Of a DNA stretch of 64,000 nucleotides, positions 1-9,375 are shown one piece after another. Each line of letters begins with the position of its first letter. Position 1 is the stretch's first letter. The notes under the pieces were generated by a model. That model saw nothing but the letters and a program-made list of their open reading frames with translations. It was not told the DNA's origin and did not search any database. The stretch spans positions 1,116,001 to 1,180,000 of the forward strand of contig CAVSPF010000003.1 in the NCBI GenBank assembly GCA_963729995.1, in the 5' to 3' direction. The position numbers and the translations under genes are program-made. Origin of the DNA: VRUE01 sp963729995. Lineage in GTDB: Bacteria; Actinomycetota; Thermoleophilia; Solirubrobacterales; 70-9.

Positions 1-744
1 GCCGCGGCGCTCTGCGCGGCGCTCGCGCTCGTGCTGCCGTTCGGCGCCGTGCGGCTCGCGTTCGCCGCGCCGCTGACCCTCTTTCTGCCGGGCTACGCGA
101 TCGGCTCCGCAACATTTGCGCGACACCCGATCGGGCGACCGCAGCTGCTGGCGCTGAGCGTGGGCTTGAGCCTTGCCGTGCTCACGCTCGGCAGCCTGGT
201 CCTCAACTACCTGCCGGGGGGGCTGCGCGCCGGCTGGTGGGCGCTGCTTCTCGTGCTCGTCGTGCTTGGCGCCTGCCGGGCCGCGGCCCTGGCCCGGCCG
301 CGGGCGGCGGCGGGCCCACCCGTGTGGCCCCGGCTGCGAGTTAGGCGCCTCGAGGGCATCCTGCTGGCCGGAGGCGCCCTGGCCGCAGCAGCGGCCCTGA
401 CGCTGGCAATGACCCCGACGTCTGCAAAGAACGCAATCGGATACACGCAGCTCTGGATGCTGCCCGCCGGCAGCGCAAGCAGGCCGGCGGTAGAAGTCGG
501 GGTGGGCAACGAGGAACAGGCGACGCACACCTACACGCTCCGGCTTCGAGCCGGCCACCAGCGGAGGCCGTTCAGCAGCCAGGAGCTGACGCTCGACCCG
601 GGGCAGAGCCACGTCGTTGAAGTTCCGGCCCTGCCCGTGAGGCATGGTGGACGGGTCCGGATCGTCGCAACGCTTTTCCGGGCGGGACTGACCAACGTCT
701 ACCGGCAGGCGACCGTCTGGATCCCGGGCGAGGCGCCGCGATGA
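1..744 (+). CDS. DUF1616-like membrane protein, 5' end outside the window
   Basis: The reading frame is open from the first base, so this is the C-terminal part of a longer protein; the GTG at 31 is probably internal. Three hydrophobic stretches can be seen (about positions 31-110, 150-270 and 350-410), followed by a soluble domain with a beta-sandwich look that ends in VTVWIPGE-like sequence. The segment around LFLPGYAIG and the following LSLAVLTLGSLVLNYLPGG resembles the DUF1616 membrane family, which often sits with glycosyltransferases. It overlaps the next gene by ATGA (ATG at 741), which suggests translational coupling within the polysaccharide operon. The function is unknown; the family assignment is by eye. 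Confidence 0.6.
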   Translation, partial: AAALCAALALVLPFGAVRLAFAAPLTLFLPGYAIGSATFARHPIGRPQLLALSVGLSLAVLTLGSLVLNYLPGGLRAGWWALLLVLVVLGACRAAALARPRAAAGPPVWPRLRVRRLEGILLAGGALAAAAALTLAMTPTSAKNAIGYTQLWMLPAGSASRPAVEVGVGNEEQATHTYTLRLRAGHQRRPFSSQELTLDPGQSHVVEVPALPVRHGGRVRIVATLFRAGLTNVYRQATVWIPGEAPR

Positions 745-1838
745 CGCCACGCGCAGCCGCCGACCTCTCGGTCGACATCGTCGTTAACAACTACAACTAC
801 GGCCGCTTCCTGCCCACCGCGATCGAGAGCGCCCTGGGGCAGAGCCACGAGCGGGTTCGCGTGATCGCCGTCGACGACGGCTCGACCGACGATTCCCGGC
901 AGCTGCTGCGCGGATATGAGGACATGGTGACTGTCGTGCTGAAGGAGAACGGCGGCCAAGCCTCGGCGTTGAACGTCGGCCTGGAGCAATGCCGGGGCGA
1001 CATCGTCATCTTCCTCGACGCCGACGACACCCTCCGTCCGGACGTCGCCGCCCGCGCCGCCGACGCCTTCGCCGCCGACGCCGGCCTTGCCAAGGCGCAG
1101 TTCCGGATGGAGGTCATCGACGCGGAGGGCAAGCCGACCGGAATGGTCAAGCCCGCGCCGCACCTGCCGATGCCGAACGGCGACCTGGTCGGCGCCGAGC
1201 TCTCCTATCCCTATGACCTGGTCTGGATGTCGACCAGCGCCAACGCCTTCCGCGCCGACGCCCTGCGCCGCATCTTCCCCATCCCCGAGCGAGACTTCCG
1301 CATCTGCGCCGACTGGTACCTCGTCCACCTGACGACCCTGCTCGGCAGGGTTGTCTCGCTGGAGGAGATCGGTGGCGCCTACCGGATGCACGGCGCCAAC
1401 AGCTACGAGCCGCAGGCGGCAGAGCTGGATCTCGGCCGCATCCGCGAAACGATCGGCTTCGCCTGCGCCACCTCGCGCGAGCTGCTGAGCCTGGCCGAAA
1501 AGCTGGGTATTCCCCACCCGGACCGGATCCTCTCGCTGGCCGACCTCGCCAACCGAATCATCTCGCTCAGGCTGGACCCCGAGCGACACCCGATCCCGGA
1601 GGACCGGACCAACCGCTTGCTCCTCGACGCCGTTCGCGCCGCCGCACGCCGATCCAACGTCTCCACGCCGATGAAGTTGCTGTTCGTCGCCTGGTTCGCG
1701 TCGATGGCGATCATGCCGCGAACGCCGGCGCGGTGGCTCGCGATCCGCTTTGCCTTTCCGGCGCGCCGGGCCAAGCTCAACCGCCTTCTCGGCCGCCTGC
1801 AGCGGTCGGCCAGCGAGCAGGGGGACGCTCTCCCATGA
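741..1838 (+). CDS. Family 2 glycosyltransferase
   Basis: A 365-residue GT-A fold enzyme that should transfer a sugar from a nucleotide donor during assembly of a surface glycan in the cytoplasm. The N-terminus (VDIVVNNYNYGRFL, residues 11-24) is the usual GT2 beta-strand start. DDGSTDDS at 45-52 is the nucleotide-binding motif and DADD at 93-96 is the metal-binding DxD. The C-terminal 100 residues have a short hydrophobic patch but no clear multi-pass domain. The start overlaps the upstream membrane gene (ATGA) and the stop overlaps the next glycosyltransferase start (ATG at 1835), so the genes are probably translated together. Sugar specificity cannot be read from the sequence. Confidence 0.9.
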   Translation: MTPRAAADLSVDIVVNNYNYGRFLPTAIESALGQSHERVRVIAVDDGSTDDSRQLLRGYEDMVTVVLKENGGQASALNVGLEQCRGDIVIFLDADDTLRPDVAARAADAFAADAGLAKAQFRMEVIDAEGKPTGMVKPAPHLPMPNGDLVGAELSYPYDLVWMSTSANAFRADALRRIFPIPERDFRICADWYLVHLTTLLGRVVSLEEIGGAYRMHGANSYEPQAAELDLGRIRETIGFACATSRELLSLAEKLGIPHPDRILSLADLANRIISLRLDPERHPIPEDRTNRLLLDAVRAAARRSNVSTPMKLLFVAWFASMAIMPRTPARWLAIRFAFPARRAKLNRLLGRLQRSASEQGDALP

Positions 1839-3112
1839 GGGTGCTGCTGGTGCTGCCGATGGTTCCCCAGGCCGACGCCAAGAGCGCGATACCAAAGCTG
1901 CTCCACGCCGAGCTGATCGGGTTGCGCGAGCGCTGTGAGCTGACCGTGGTGACCTCGATCGGCGAGGACGTCGGCGAAGCGGAGGCGGCCGGGGAGCTCG
2001 AGCGCTCCGGCCTCGACGTCCACTTCGTCGACCGGCGGCGCTCCAACTCCGCCCTCCGCCGCTGGCGCGTCCGCCTGCGGATGGCGGCTCGATGGGCGCG
2101 TGGCAGCTGGCCCTGGCGAACGGTCTGGTATGCCCCTCCCGAGATACAGACCGTGCTTGATCGCCTGGCCGCCACGGGCAGCTTCGACGTTGTCGCGATC
2201 GAGGACAGCGCGATGTCCGCCTACCGCTTCCCGACCGGCATCCCGACGGTGTTCACCGAGCATGAGGCCTTCCGGGCACCGCTCGAGCCCTGGCGGGCCG
2301 CGCCTCTGCCAGAGCGGCCGCTGCGCCTGTTGCGCGAGCTCGACTGGAGGCGTTGGGAGCGCTTCGCGCGCGCGGCCTGGGAGCGCTTCGACCTGATCCA
2401 GGTCTTCAGCGGGAGCGACGCCGCGAAGATCGCCGAGCTCGCCCCGTCGATCGCCCCGCGGATACGAGTCAACCCCTTCGGCACGGTTCTCCCGGCGGCG
2501 CCCGACCCCGGCCGGCAGGAGCCGGACATGCTGCTGTTCGTCGGCAACTTCAGCCACCCGCCCAACCGCGACGCGGCGATCTGGCTGACGCGCGAGATCA
2601 TGCCGGAGATCCTGCGCATGCACCCTAGCGCCCGCCTGCGCATCGTCGGCAGCTCGCTCCCATCGGAGGTGGCTAACCTCGCAGGGCCCGCGGTCGAGGT
2701 CGTCGCGGATGCTCCAAGCGTCGAGCCGCACATGGATGCCGCGGCCGTCGTGATCGCACCGGTCCGCACCGGCGGCGGGATGCGGATGAAGGTGCTGGAG
2801 GCGCTGGCAAGAGGCAAGGCGCTGGTCACAACCCAACGGGGAGCGGAGGGATTCCTCGGCTTCGGAGACGAACCTCCCTTCCTCGTCGCCGGCAACGCGA
2901 CCGAGATGGCGGTGGCCAGCGCGGCGCTGCTGTCCGATCCGCGGCGCAGGCGCGAGCTGGGCCACCGCGCCAGGGAGTTCGCGCAGCGCCATCACAGCCA
3001 GACGGCCTGGGCGGCGCGACTGGAGGCCGTTTACCGGGAAGCGCAGGCAGGCGATGGGGCCGACCTGCCGAAAACAGCGCCGGGCAGCCCGAGCTCCACC
3101 GATCCCCCGTAG
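1835..3112 (+). CDS. Family 1/4-type glycosyltransferase
   Basis: A 425-residue GT-B fold glycosyltransferase. The start is taken as ATG 1835 because it overlaps the preceding stop (ATGA) and begins with the typical first strand MRVLLVLPMVP. The second Rossmann half starts near LLFVGNFSHPPNRDAAIWL. The donor-site segment PVRTGGGMRMKVLEALARG is the GT4-like acidic/glycine loop of this subgroup, where the sugar nucleotide binds. It is likely cytoplasmic and part of the glycan assembly operon running from 1 to about 7,225. An earlier in-frame start near 1,733 is unlikely because it would lie deep inside the upstream gene. Confidence 0.88.
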   Translation: MRVLLVLPMVPQADAKSAIPKLLHAELIGLRERCELTVVTSIGEDVGEAEAAGELERSGLDVHFVDRRRSNSALRRWRVRLRMAARWARGSWPWRTVWYAPPEIQTVLDRLAATGSFDVVAIEDSAMSAYRFPTGIPTVFTEHEAFRAPLEPWRAAPLPERPLRLLRELDWRRWERFARAAWERFDLIQVFSGSDAAKIAELAPSIAPRIRVNPFGTVLPAAPDPGRQEPDMLLFVGNFSHPPNRDAAIWLTREIMPEILRMHPSARLRIVGSSLPSEVANLAGPAVEVVADAPSVEPHMDAAAVVIAPVRTGGGMRMKVLEALARGKALVTTQRGAEGFLGFGDEPPFLVAGNATEMAVASAALLSDPRRRRELGHRAREFAQRHHSQTAWAARLEAVYREAQAGDGADLPKTAPGSPSSTDPP

Positions 3113-3122
3113 AACACAGGTC

Positions 3123-4769
3123 ATGACCCCCGAAGACAGCCCCGAGCTGAGCGTCATCATCCCCACCTACAATCGCCGCGAGCGACTGCGGGTTTGTCTC
3201 GACGCGCTCTCGCGCCAGACTCAGGATCCGGCCACCTTCGAGGTCGTGGTCGCCGACGACGGGTCCAGTGATGGCACCGCGGACATGGTGGAAGGCATGG
3301 ACACGCCGCTTCGGCTGCGGGCCGTGCGCCTCCAGAACGGTGGTTGGGCCGCAGCCGCGAACGCCGGAGCCCAGGCCGCGGCCGGCCGCGTCTGCCTGCA
3401 GATAGACGACGACGTGATCGCTTCGCCGCAGCTCGTCGCCGAGCACGTCGCGGCGCACCGCGAGAAAGCGCCGACGATGGCGATCGGCAGGTTGATCCAG
3501 GAACCGCCACGATCGAAGGACTGGTTCGTCGCGGCGTTCACGGCCGCCTGGAACCGACGCTACGACGAAATGGCGGAGCGGGAGGCCGACTGGCGCGACT
3601 GCTTCGGCGCCAACTTCTCCGCCCCCCGGGAGATGCTGACGGCTGTCGGCGGCTTCTCGGCCGATCGGCCCGCCGTCGCCGACATGGAGCTGGCCTACCG
3701 CCTGCACCAGAAGTATTGCGTCCCCATCTACCTGCCCAACGCCACGGCCGTCCACGACGACGAGAAGGAACGCAAGCGGCTGATCTCCGACGTCGCCGGC
3801 TTCGGTGCCTTCGCGGCCGAGTTTGCCGACCGGCATCCCAAGACGCGTGCGAAGCTTTTCGGTTGGTTCGCTCACGCCGAGCCGAGGGAGGCGATGCTGC
3901 GCCGGCTGCTGCTCGGCCTCAGGGTCCCCGCCGCCGTCCTCGCCGCCGCCGGCCGCTGGATCCCGGGCGGTGGCAGGCGCCAGGTCTGGTACGACTTCAT
4001 CGCTCGCTACACCTTCTGGCTGGCGGCGCGGGGAAACATGAGCCGCCGCGTCTGGCTGCAGACCACGCGCGGCGTTCCCGTGCTCATGTACCACGCCTTC
4101 ACCACAGACGGCGAGCGCGATCGCTTCGTGCTGCCGGCGCGATCCTTCGCCCGCCAGATGCGCCTGTTGAAGGCGCTGCGCTACCGCGCGATCTCGCTCG
4201 CCGAGCTGGCGGAGGAGCTGCGCCAGGGCACGCCGCTGCCGGAGCGCGCCGTCGTGATCACCATCGACGACGGGTACGCGGACAACTTCGAGATCGCGCG
4301 CCCGATCCTGCGGCGCCACGGCTTCTCGGCGACGCTCTTTCCGGTCAGCGGCCGGCTGGGCTCCGGCAACGACTGGGACTCAGACGGAGCCGCAAGGGGC
4401 CGCCCGCTGCTGTCGGCGGACCAGATCCGGCAGATGCACGACGAGGGGTTCGACGTGGGAGCACACACGCGGTCGCACTGCTCGCTGCCGGCGATGGCAG
4501 ACGACGTCGCCGCCGAGGAAGTCGAGCGCTCGCGCGGCGATCTGGAAGCGATCCTGAACGCACCGGTGGCGACCTTCGCCTATCCCTACGGAGAGGTCGA
4601 CGACCGGGCTGTGGAGATCGTCGGTCGCACCGGGTTCCGCGGCGCCTGCACCACCCAGGCCCGCCTCTCAAACCTCGGCGACGACCCGCTCCAGATCCCT
4701 CGCCTCGCGATCATGAGCTCGGATACCATCCGCAACTTCTTGCGCAAGCTCTGGTTCGGGGGCTTCTGA
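3123..4769 (+). CDS. Two-domain fusion: family 2 glycosyltransferase plus polysaccharide deacetylase
   Basis: A 548-residue protein. Residues about 5-230 are a GT2 domain (SVIIPTYNRRERL, VADDGSSDGT, then a DDD metal motif in QIDDDVIASP). After a basic linker, residues about 318-548 are a NodB-type deacetylase: PVLMYHAF at about 318, the TIDDGYADN metal aspartates at about 380-384, and the H-x3-H site in AHTRSH near 447, with FAYPYGEVD further on. Deacetylases of this family remove N- or O-acetyl groups from sugars. The fusion therefore suggests sugar transfer coupled to deacetylation on one product. No signal peptide or membrane helix is obvious, so a cytoplasmic location is inferred, which is unusual for a NodB domain. 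ATG 3123 is preferred over an upstream in-frame start at 3054 that lies inside the previous gene. Confidence 0.85.
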   Translation: MTPEDSPELSVIIPTYNRRERLRVCLDALSRQTQDPATFEVVVADDGSSDGTADMVEGMDTPLRLRAVRLQNGGWAAAANAGAQAAAGRVCLQIDDDVIASPQLVAEHVAAHREKAPTMAIGRLIQEPPRSKDWFVAAFTAAWNRRYDEMAEREADWRDCFGANFSAPREMLTAVGGFSADRPAVADMELAYRLHQKYCVPIYLPNATAVHDDEKERKRLISDVAGFGAFAAEFADRHPKTRAKLFGWFAHAEPREAMLRRLLLGLRVPAAVLAAAGRWIPGGGRRQVWYDFIARYTFWLAARGNMSRRVWLQTTRGVPVLMYHAFTTDGERDRFVLPARSFARQMRLLKALRYRAISLAELAEELRQGTPLPERAVVITIDDGYADNFEIARPILRRHGFSATLFPVSGRLGSGNDWDSDGAARGRPLLSADQIRQMHDEGFDVGAHTRSHCSLPAMADDVAAEEVERSRGDLEAILNAPVATFAYPYGEVDDRAVEIVGRTGFRGACTTQARLSNLGDDPLQIPRLAIMSSDTIRNFLRKLWFGGF

Positions 4770-4778
4770 GATCGGTCG

Positions 4779-6113
4779 ATGGCGGGATCCGACTTCGACA
4801 TAGCGATCATCGGTGCCGGGCCGGCCGGGCTGAGCGCCGCGATCGCGGCTGAGCGCGCTGGGAAATCGACGGTGCTGCTCGAGGCCGACGACGTCCCCGG
4901 CGGGCTGACGCGGAGCTTCGAGCGGGACGGCTACACGTTCGACTGCTCCGGCCACCTCCTCCACCTCTCCAACCCGGTGGCGCTCAAGCTGGTCGAGGAA
5001 GCGACGTCCCCCGAGGCCTGGAACCGGGTCAGCCGCAACTCGGTCATCCACCTCGGCGACAGGATCATCCCCTACCCCTTCCAGCTGCACTTGGCCTACG
5101 CGCCCGAGCAGGTCCGCCGCGAGTGCCTCGAGGAGCTTCCGTCCGAGCCCTCCACGGAGACCGAGTACTCCTCGTTCGGGGAGTGGATCAAGGCCAACCT
5201 CGGCGAGGGAATCGGCAGGCACTTCATGGTCCCCTACAACGAGAAGCTGTCGACGGTCTCTGTCGACGAACTGACCTGCGAGTGGCTGGGCCGCTTCGTG
5301 CCCCAGCCGAGCCTCGAGGACATCCGTCGTGGTGCCGAAACCAAGCGCACGGTCGAGACCGGATACAACAGCTCCTTCCTCTACCCCGCCCAGGGCGGGA
5401 TCGCCACCCTCAGCTCGGGGCTCGCCGGGCTCGTGCGGAACCTGGTCACGGGAGCGCGCGTGGTCGAGATTGACACCGACCGCCGCCGGGTCCGCACCGA
5501 AGACGGCCGCTCGTTCGGCTACGGGGAAGCGCTGATAGCGACCATCCCGCTGCCGCGGCTCGCCTCGATTGTGACGCCAGGCGACCCCGCCTTCGACGGG
5601 GCCTCGCAACTGCGCGCCAACTGCGTCACCTGCGTCAACGTCGGCCTCAAAAGCGCCAACCCGAAGTTCAGCCAGTACCAGTGGATTTACATGCCCGAGC
5701 CTCATTTTTCCGCATACCGGGTCGGCTTCTACAGCCGTTTCGCGAGCTCGATGGCGCCGAAAGGGCGGGAGAGCGTCTACGTCGAGATCGCCCATTCCCA
5801 CAATCGGGCCAAGGGGGAGATCGTCAAGGCAGCGATCGGGGACCTCATCAAACTCGGGGCGATCGACGACGCCCGTGCCGTCGACACGGTCTTTCCGGTC
5901 CGCATCGACTGCGCCTATGTGATCCACGATCACGGCACCTCGGCGATCAGGTCCCGCCTGCATGGCGAGCTGGAGCGGCGTGACATCGCCGTCGCCGGAC
6001 GTTACGCCAACTGGGAGTACTCGGCGATGGAGGACGCGATCGTCGACGGGCTGCGGACCGCTCAGCGCATCGCCGGCCCCGCTGTCGACCAGGCCGGCGG
6101 CGGCAAGGGTTGA
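4779..6113 (+). CDS. FAD-dependent oxidoreductase, UDP-galactopyranose-mutase/protoporphyrinogen-oxidase-like
   Basis: A 444-residue flavoprotein. The N-terminal FAD-binding fingerprint is clear (DIAIIGAGPAGLSAAIAAERAG), followed by GGLTRSFERDGYTFDCSGH, the segment that contacts the flavin in the amine-oxidase/UGM superfamily. The C-terminal end (ANWEYSAMEDAIVDGLRTAQRI) is the second flavin-contacting stretch. Proteins of this type commonly sit in glycan clusters, where some rearrange or oxidise sugar nucleotides. Whether this one is a true UDP-galactopyranose mutase is not decided by the sequence. It lies 9 bp after the GT2-deacetylase fusion and its stop is followed at once by the GH5 gene, consistent with one operon. 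Confidence 0.8.
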   Translation: MAGSDFDIAIIGAGPAGLSAAIAAERAGKSTVLLEADDVPGGLTRSFERDGYTFDCSGHLLHLSNPVALKLVEEATSPEAWNRVSRNSVIHLGDRIIPYPFQLHLAYAPEQVRRECLEELPSEPSTETEYSSFGEWIKANLGEGIGRHFMVPYNEKLSTVSVDELTCEWLGRFVPQPSLEDIRRGAETKRTVETGYNSSFLYPAQGGIATLSSGLAGLVRNLVTGARVVEIDTDRRRVRTEDGRSFGYGEALIATIPLPRLASIVTPGDPAFDGASQLRANCVTCVNVGLKSANPKFSQYQWIYMPEPHFSAYRVGFYSRFASSMAPKGRESVYVEIAHSHNRAKGEIVKAAIGDLIKLGAIDDARAVDTVFPVRIDCAYVIHDHGTSAIRSRLHGELERRDIAVAGRYANWEYSAMEDAIVDGLRTAQRIAGPAVDQAGGGKG

Positions 6114-6163
6114 GAGCGCCAACGGAGCCCGCGCCCCTTGTGCGGGCTCCGCGATGGACCACA

Positions 6164-7225
6164 ATGCCCGTCGTGCGGAATCGCCTCATCCAGCTTTTGG
6201 CCGCAACCATCGTGCTGGGTGCCGCACTGGCCCCGCCCGCAAACGCCGCCGGGCCCTGGATCGGCGTTCGCGGCAACCGCCTCGTCGACGGCAGCGGATC
6301 TCCAGTGCGCCTGCTCGGCGTAAATCGCCCTGGGGCCGAGTACCAGTGCCTGCGCGGCAATGGCTTCTTCGAGGGCCCGGTCGACCGGGCGTCGATCCAA
6401 GCGATGAAGAGCTGGCGCATCAACGCGGTCAGGGTTCCGCTTAACGAGTCCTGCTGGCTGGGCATCAACGGGGTCCCGTCTGAATTCGCCGGCGCCGCAT
6501 ACCGGAGCGCGATCCACGCCTACGTGGAACGGCTGGAGCGCCACGGCCTCTACGTAATCCTCGATCTGCAGTGGGCGGCTCCAGGAGCGTGGCAGGCGCA
6601 GACGCTCGTCCCTATGCCGGACGCCGACCATGCGCGGGAATTCTGGGCCAGCCTCGCAAGCGAATACCGCGAAGACCGCAGCGTGCTCTTCGACCTCTTC
6701 AACGAGCCTCGCCCAGGCGTGACGTGGGAATGCTGGCAACTGGGTTGCGAAGTGGAAGACGCACTGGTGGGCCGCTACCAGGCGGTCGGGATGGCCGACC
6801 TCGTCGCCACGGTGCGCTCGACAGGCGCCAGGCAGCCCATCCTGCTGCCCGGGACCGAATGGGCGCACAACCTCGGCGGCTGGCTCGCCCACCTGCCGAC
6901 CGACCCGGCCCACGCGCTGGTCACCTCGACCCATACCTACGACTTCAACCCCTGCTACGGCCACTGCCGCGATGTCCTGGCGTACATCGCGCACCGCTTC
7001 CCGGTCGTCACCGACGAGCTCGGCGAGACCGATTGCCGCCACGCCTACATCGACTCCTACATGCGCTGGGCCGACCGGCACGCGATCTCATACCTCGGCT
7101 GGGCCTGGACCACGGGCCCCAAATGGTCGTGTAAGGAAGGGCCCTCGCTGATTCGCAACTACGCCGGCGCCCCCACCGCGTTCGGCATCGGGCTGCGCGA
7201 ACATCTGCGCCGCATTCAGCGATAA
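6164..7225 (+). CDS. Secreted glycoside hydrolase family 5 enzyme
   Basis: A 353-residue secreted glycosidase. The ATG at 6164 is chosen because it gives a standard signal peptide (MPVVRNRLIQLLAATIVLG, ending near PANAA); an in-frame TTG at 6110 overlaps the preceding stop and would put 18 odd residues before it. The catalytic acid/base is E181 in LFNEP and the probable nucleophile is E285 in VVTDELGE. GH5 enzymes cleave beta-glucans, mannans and related glycans; the substrate here is unknown. A second family member at 52,228 shares the same N-terminal layout (GNRLVDGSG..LLGVNR, VPLNESCWLG). It closes the forward operon, so it may trim or release the exported polysaccharide. Confidence 0.88.
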   Translation: MPVVRNRLIQLLAATIVLGAALAPPANAAGPWIGVRGNRLVDGSGSPVRLLGVNRPGAEYQCLRGNGFFEGPVDRASIQAMKSWRINAVRVPLNESCWLGINGVPSEFAGAAYRSAIHAYVERLERHGLYVILDLQWAAPGAWQAQTLVPMPDADHAREFWASLASEYREDRSVLFDLFNEPRPGVTWECWQLGCEVEDALVGRYQAVGMADLVATVRSTGARQPILLPGTEWAHNLGGWLAHLPTDPAHALVTSTHTYDFNPCYGHCRDVLAYIAHRFPVVTDELGETDCRHAYIDSYMRWADRHAISYLGWAWTTGPKWSCKEGPSLIRNYAGAPTAFGIGLREHLRRIQR

Positions 7226-7239
7226 ACGGCGCGGACCGG

Positions 7240-8493
7240 CTAGCCGGGGAGCCGCCAGAGGTGCGGCAGGACCACGTCGCCGTCCCCCCCTGTCGCCGGC
7301 ATCGGTCGGCCGTCGATCACTCCGGGCTCGACGTCGAAGAAGGCGGCTGCCTGCAGCCCGTCCTGAACCTCTTGGCGCGCCCTGAGCACGACGTCGACCC
7401 GGTAGCGACCGGGAACCAGTGACAACGACCCCAGCTCGCATTCGATCCGCTTACCCATCTCCTCGCTGCGCGCGTCGGCTCTCGAAGAGAGCTCGCTGTC
7501 GAGCGTCGTTATCGGGTGACCGAGGCTGTTTAGGATCGTCAGCTCGCACTCCATCATCGGCAGCACCTCGGTCACCTCGAGCTCGATCTTCGCCGGGCGA
7601 CCGCCGACGACAACATCAGCCTGGCCGCTGCTCAGGTCATAGACGCCCAGCCTCTTCACCAGGGACTGTTCGAGCCCGCGCCCGTCGCGATCCGTGCGGG
7701 TGAGCAGGTCGTCGGTCGCAGAGCGCTCGAGCATGTGCAGGTAGTGGTTGACCGTGTCCTGGACCGGCCCGTCGGCGATGACCTTGCCGCGTTCGAGCAT
7801 GATCCCGCGCTGGCAGAGGGCTTGGATCGTCGCCAGGTTGTGGGAGACGAAGATGACCGTGCTGCCTGCGCTGGCGACTTCGCTCATCTTGCCCAGCGAC
7901 TTGCGCTGGAAGGAGGCGTCCCCAACCGCCAGCACCTCGTCCACCAGCAGGATCTCCGGTTCGAGGTGGGCGGCTATGGCAAACGCCAGGCGCACCGACA
8001 TGCCGCTCGAGTAGCGCTTTACCGGCGTGTCGAGGAAGCGCTCGACATCGGCGAAGGCAACGATTTCGTCGAAGCGGGAGCGGATCTCGGCCCTGCGCAT
8101 GCCGAGGATGGCGCCGTTGAGGAAGACGTTCTCGCGCCCCGTCAGCTCCGGGTGAAAGCCCGTGCCCACCTCGAGCAGCGAGCCCACCCGTCCGGTCACC
8201 TCGGCCCAACCGCCGCTCGGCTCGATGATCCGCGAGAGGACCTTCAGCAGGGTGCTCTTGCCAGCTCCGTTGTGGCCGATGAGGCCGATCGTTTCGCCGT
8301 TCTCGATTGCGCAGGAGACGCCGTCGAGCGCCCAAAGCCAGTCGACCTCCTTCTTTTGAGCCTTGCCGGTCAGCCGGCCAGCCGTTCGCTTCACCCCCTT
8401 GACGAGGCTGTCGCGGAGGGTGCCGTAGCCGTAAGCGAGGCCAAGCTTGTAACGCTTGCTCAGGTCCCGCGTCTCGATCGCGATCTCGCCCAT
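7240..8493 (-). CDS. Polysaccharide ABC exporter, ATP-binding subunit (Wzt-like)
   Basis: A 417-residue ATPase that should energise export of a lipid-linked polysaccharide across the membrane. Walker A is GHNGAGKST (73-81), the signature is YSSGMSVRLAFA, and Walker B is ILLVDEVLAVGD. The N-terminal insertion YGTLRDSLVKG is typical of the Wzt/TagH subgroup. The extra C-terminal domain of about 160 residues after HYLHMLERS matches the position of the Wzt carbohydrate-binding domain, which reads the end of the glycan. It starts 4 bp after the permease stop and is the last gene of a reverse operon (glycosyltransferase, methyltransferase, permease, ATPase). Its 3' end faces the forward GH5 gene. 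Confidence 0.92.
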   Translation of the reverse strand: MGEIAIETRDLSKRYKLGLAYGYGTLRDSLVKGVKRTAGRLTGKAQKKEVDWLWALDGVSCAIENGETIGLIGHNGAGKSTLLKVLSRIIEPSGGWAEVTGRVGSLLEVGTGFHPELTGRENVFLNGAILGMRRAEIRSRFDEIVAFADVERFLDTPVKRYSSGMSVRLAFAIAAHLEPEILLVDEVLAVGDASFQRKSLGKMSEVASAGSTVIFVSHNLATIQALCQRGIMLERGKVIADGPVQDTVNHYLHMLERSATDDLLTRTDRDGRGLEQSLVKRLGVYDLSSGQADVVVGGRPAKIELEVTEVLPMMECELTILNSLGHPITTLDSELSSRADARSEEMGKRIECELGSLSLVPGRYRVDVVLRARQEVQDGLQAAAFFDVEPGVIDGRPMPATGGDGDVVLPHLWRLPG

Positions 8494-8497
8494 CGCG

Positions 8498-9373
8498 CTA
8501 GATGATGTCGGCGAAGCTGCGCTCCACCCGGTCGAAGTAGGCGAGGCCGCCGAGGACGATCAGGGTCGCCGAGGCGAAGGAGACCGCCATCAACGCGAGC
8601 GGCGCGTGCCCTGTGTCCAGCACCGCCCAGCGGAAGGCTTCGATCACCCCGACCATCGGGTTGATCGCCGAGAGCGTCCGCAACGGCTGGTGGAGCAGGC
8701 TGTTCGCATAGACGATCGGCGTGAGGAAGAACCACATCTGGATCGCGAACGGGACCACGTAGCGCACGTCGCGATAGCGCACGTTGACCGCCGCCAGGGC
8801 GGCGCTGGCGCCGAGCGCCGTCGCCATCGTGACGATGATGATGAACGGCAGGGCGAGGATGGCGAGGGACGGCACGATCCCGTAGACGAGGACGATCGCG
8901 AGCAGGATCACCAGCGCCACGCCGAAGTCGACCAAACCGGCGCCGACCACGCCCAGCGGCATGAAGATTCGCGGGAAGTAGATTCTCGCCACCAGCTCAG
9001 TGTGGCGCACGAGACTTTCGGCGCCCAGCAGCAGGGCATTCGAGAAGTACATCCAGGGAACCAGCGCGGCAAGGCTGAAGATCGGGTACGGGATCCCGTC
9101 GGACGGGATATGGGCATACCGGCCGAAGAAGAAGGAGAAGATGGCCATGAACGCGAGCGGCTGCAGGATCGCCCAGGCGGCGCCCAGCGCGGTCTGCCGG
9201 TAGCGCAGGGTGATGTCGCGCTCGATCAGCTGGACCGCCAGGTCGCGGTAGCGCCACAGCTCCCGTGGAGAGAGGACGCGGCTGAAGCCGTGGGTTGGCT
9301 GAAGCCGAATCGTCACCGCGGGACTGCGTTCGGGGGCGTTCTCGGCCGGGATGGGAGCGGTCGGCTGCGGCAT
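8498..9373 (-). CDS. Polysaccharide ABC exporter, permease subunit (Wzm-like)
   Basis: A 291-residue ABC-2 type permease with about six membrane segments. It should form the channel for the exported glycan with the ATPase encoded next to it. The cytoplasmic N-terminal stretch ends in LWRYRDLAVQLIERDITLRYRQT, the amphipathic coupling segment common to Wzm/TagG proteins. The loop YANSLLHQPLRTLSAINPMVG is the family's conserved C-terminal part. ATG 9373 follows directly after the methyltransferase stop at 9376; a TTG at 9379 is also in frame but less likely. The gene pair is a standard export module. Confidence 0.92.
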   Translation of the reverse strand: MPQPTAPIPAENAPERSPAVTIRLQPTHGFSRVLSPRELWRYRDLAVQLIERDITLRYRQTALGAAWAILQPLAFMAIFSFFFGRYAHIPSDGIPYPIFSLAALVPWMYFSNALLLGAESLVRHTELVARIYFPRIFMPLGVVGAGLVDFGVALVILLAIVLVYGIVPSLAILALPFIIIVTMATALGASAALAAVNVRYRDVRYVVPFAIQMWFFLTPIVYANSLLHQPLRTLSAINPMVGVIEAFRWAVLDTGHAPLALMAVSFASATLIVLGGLAYFDRVERSFADII

Positions 9374-9375
9374 CG

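Noticed and set aside
699..1895. Long minus-strand open frames opposite the first glycosyltransferases
   Set aside because: They lie opposite well-supported GT genes, show Arg/Gly/Asp-rich composition typical of antisense frames in GC-rich DNA and have no recognisable domain.
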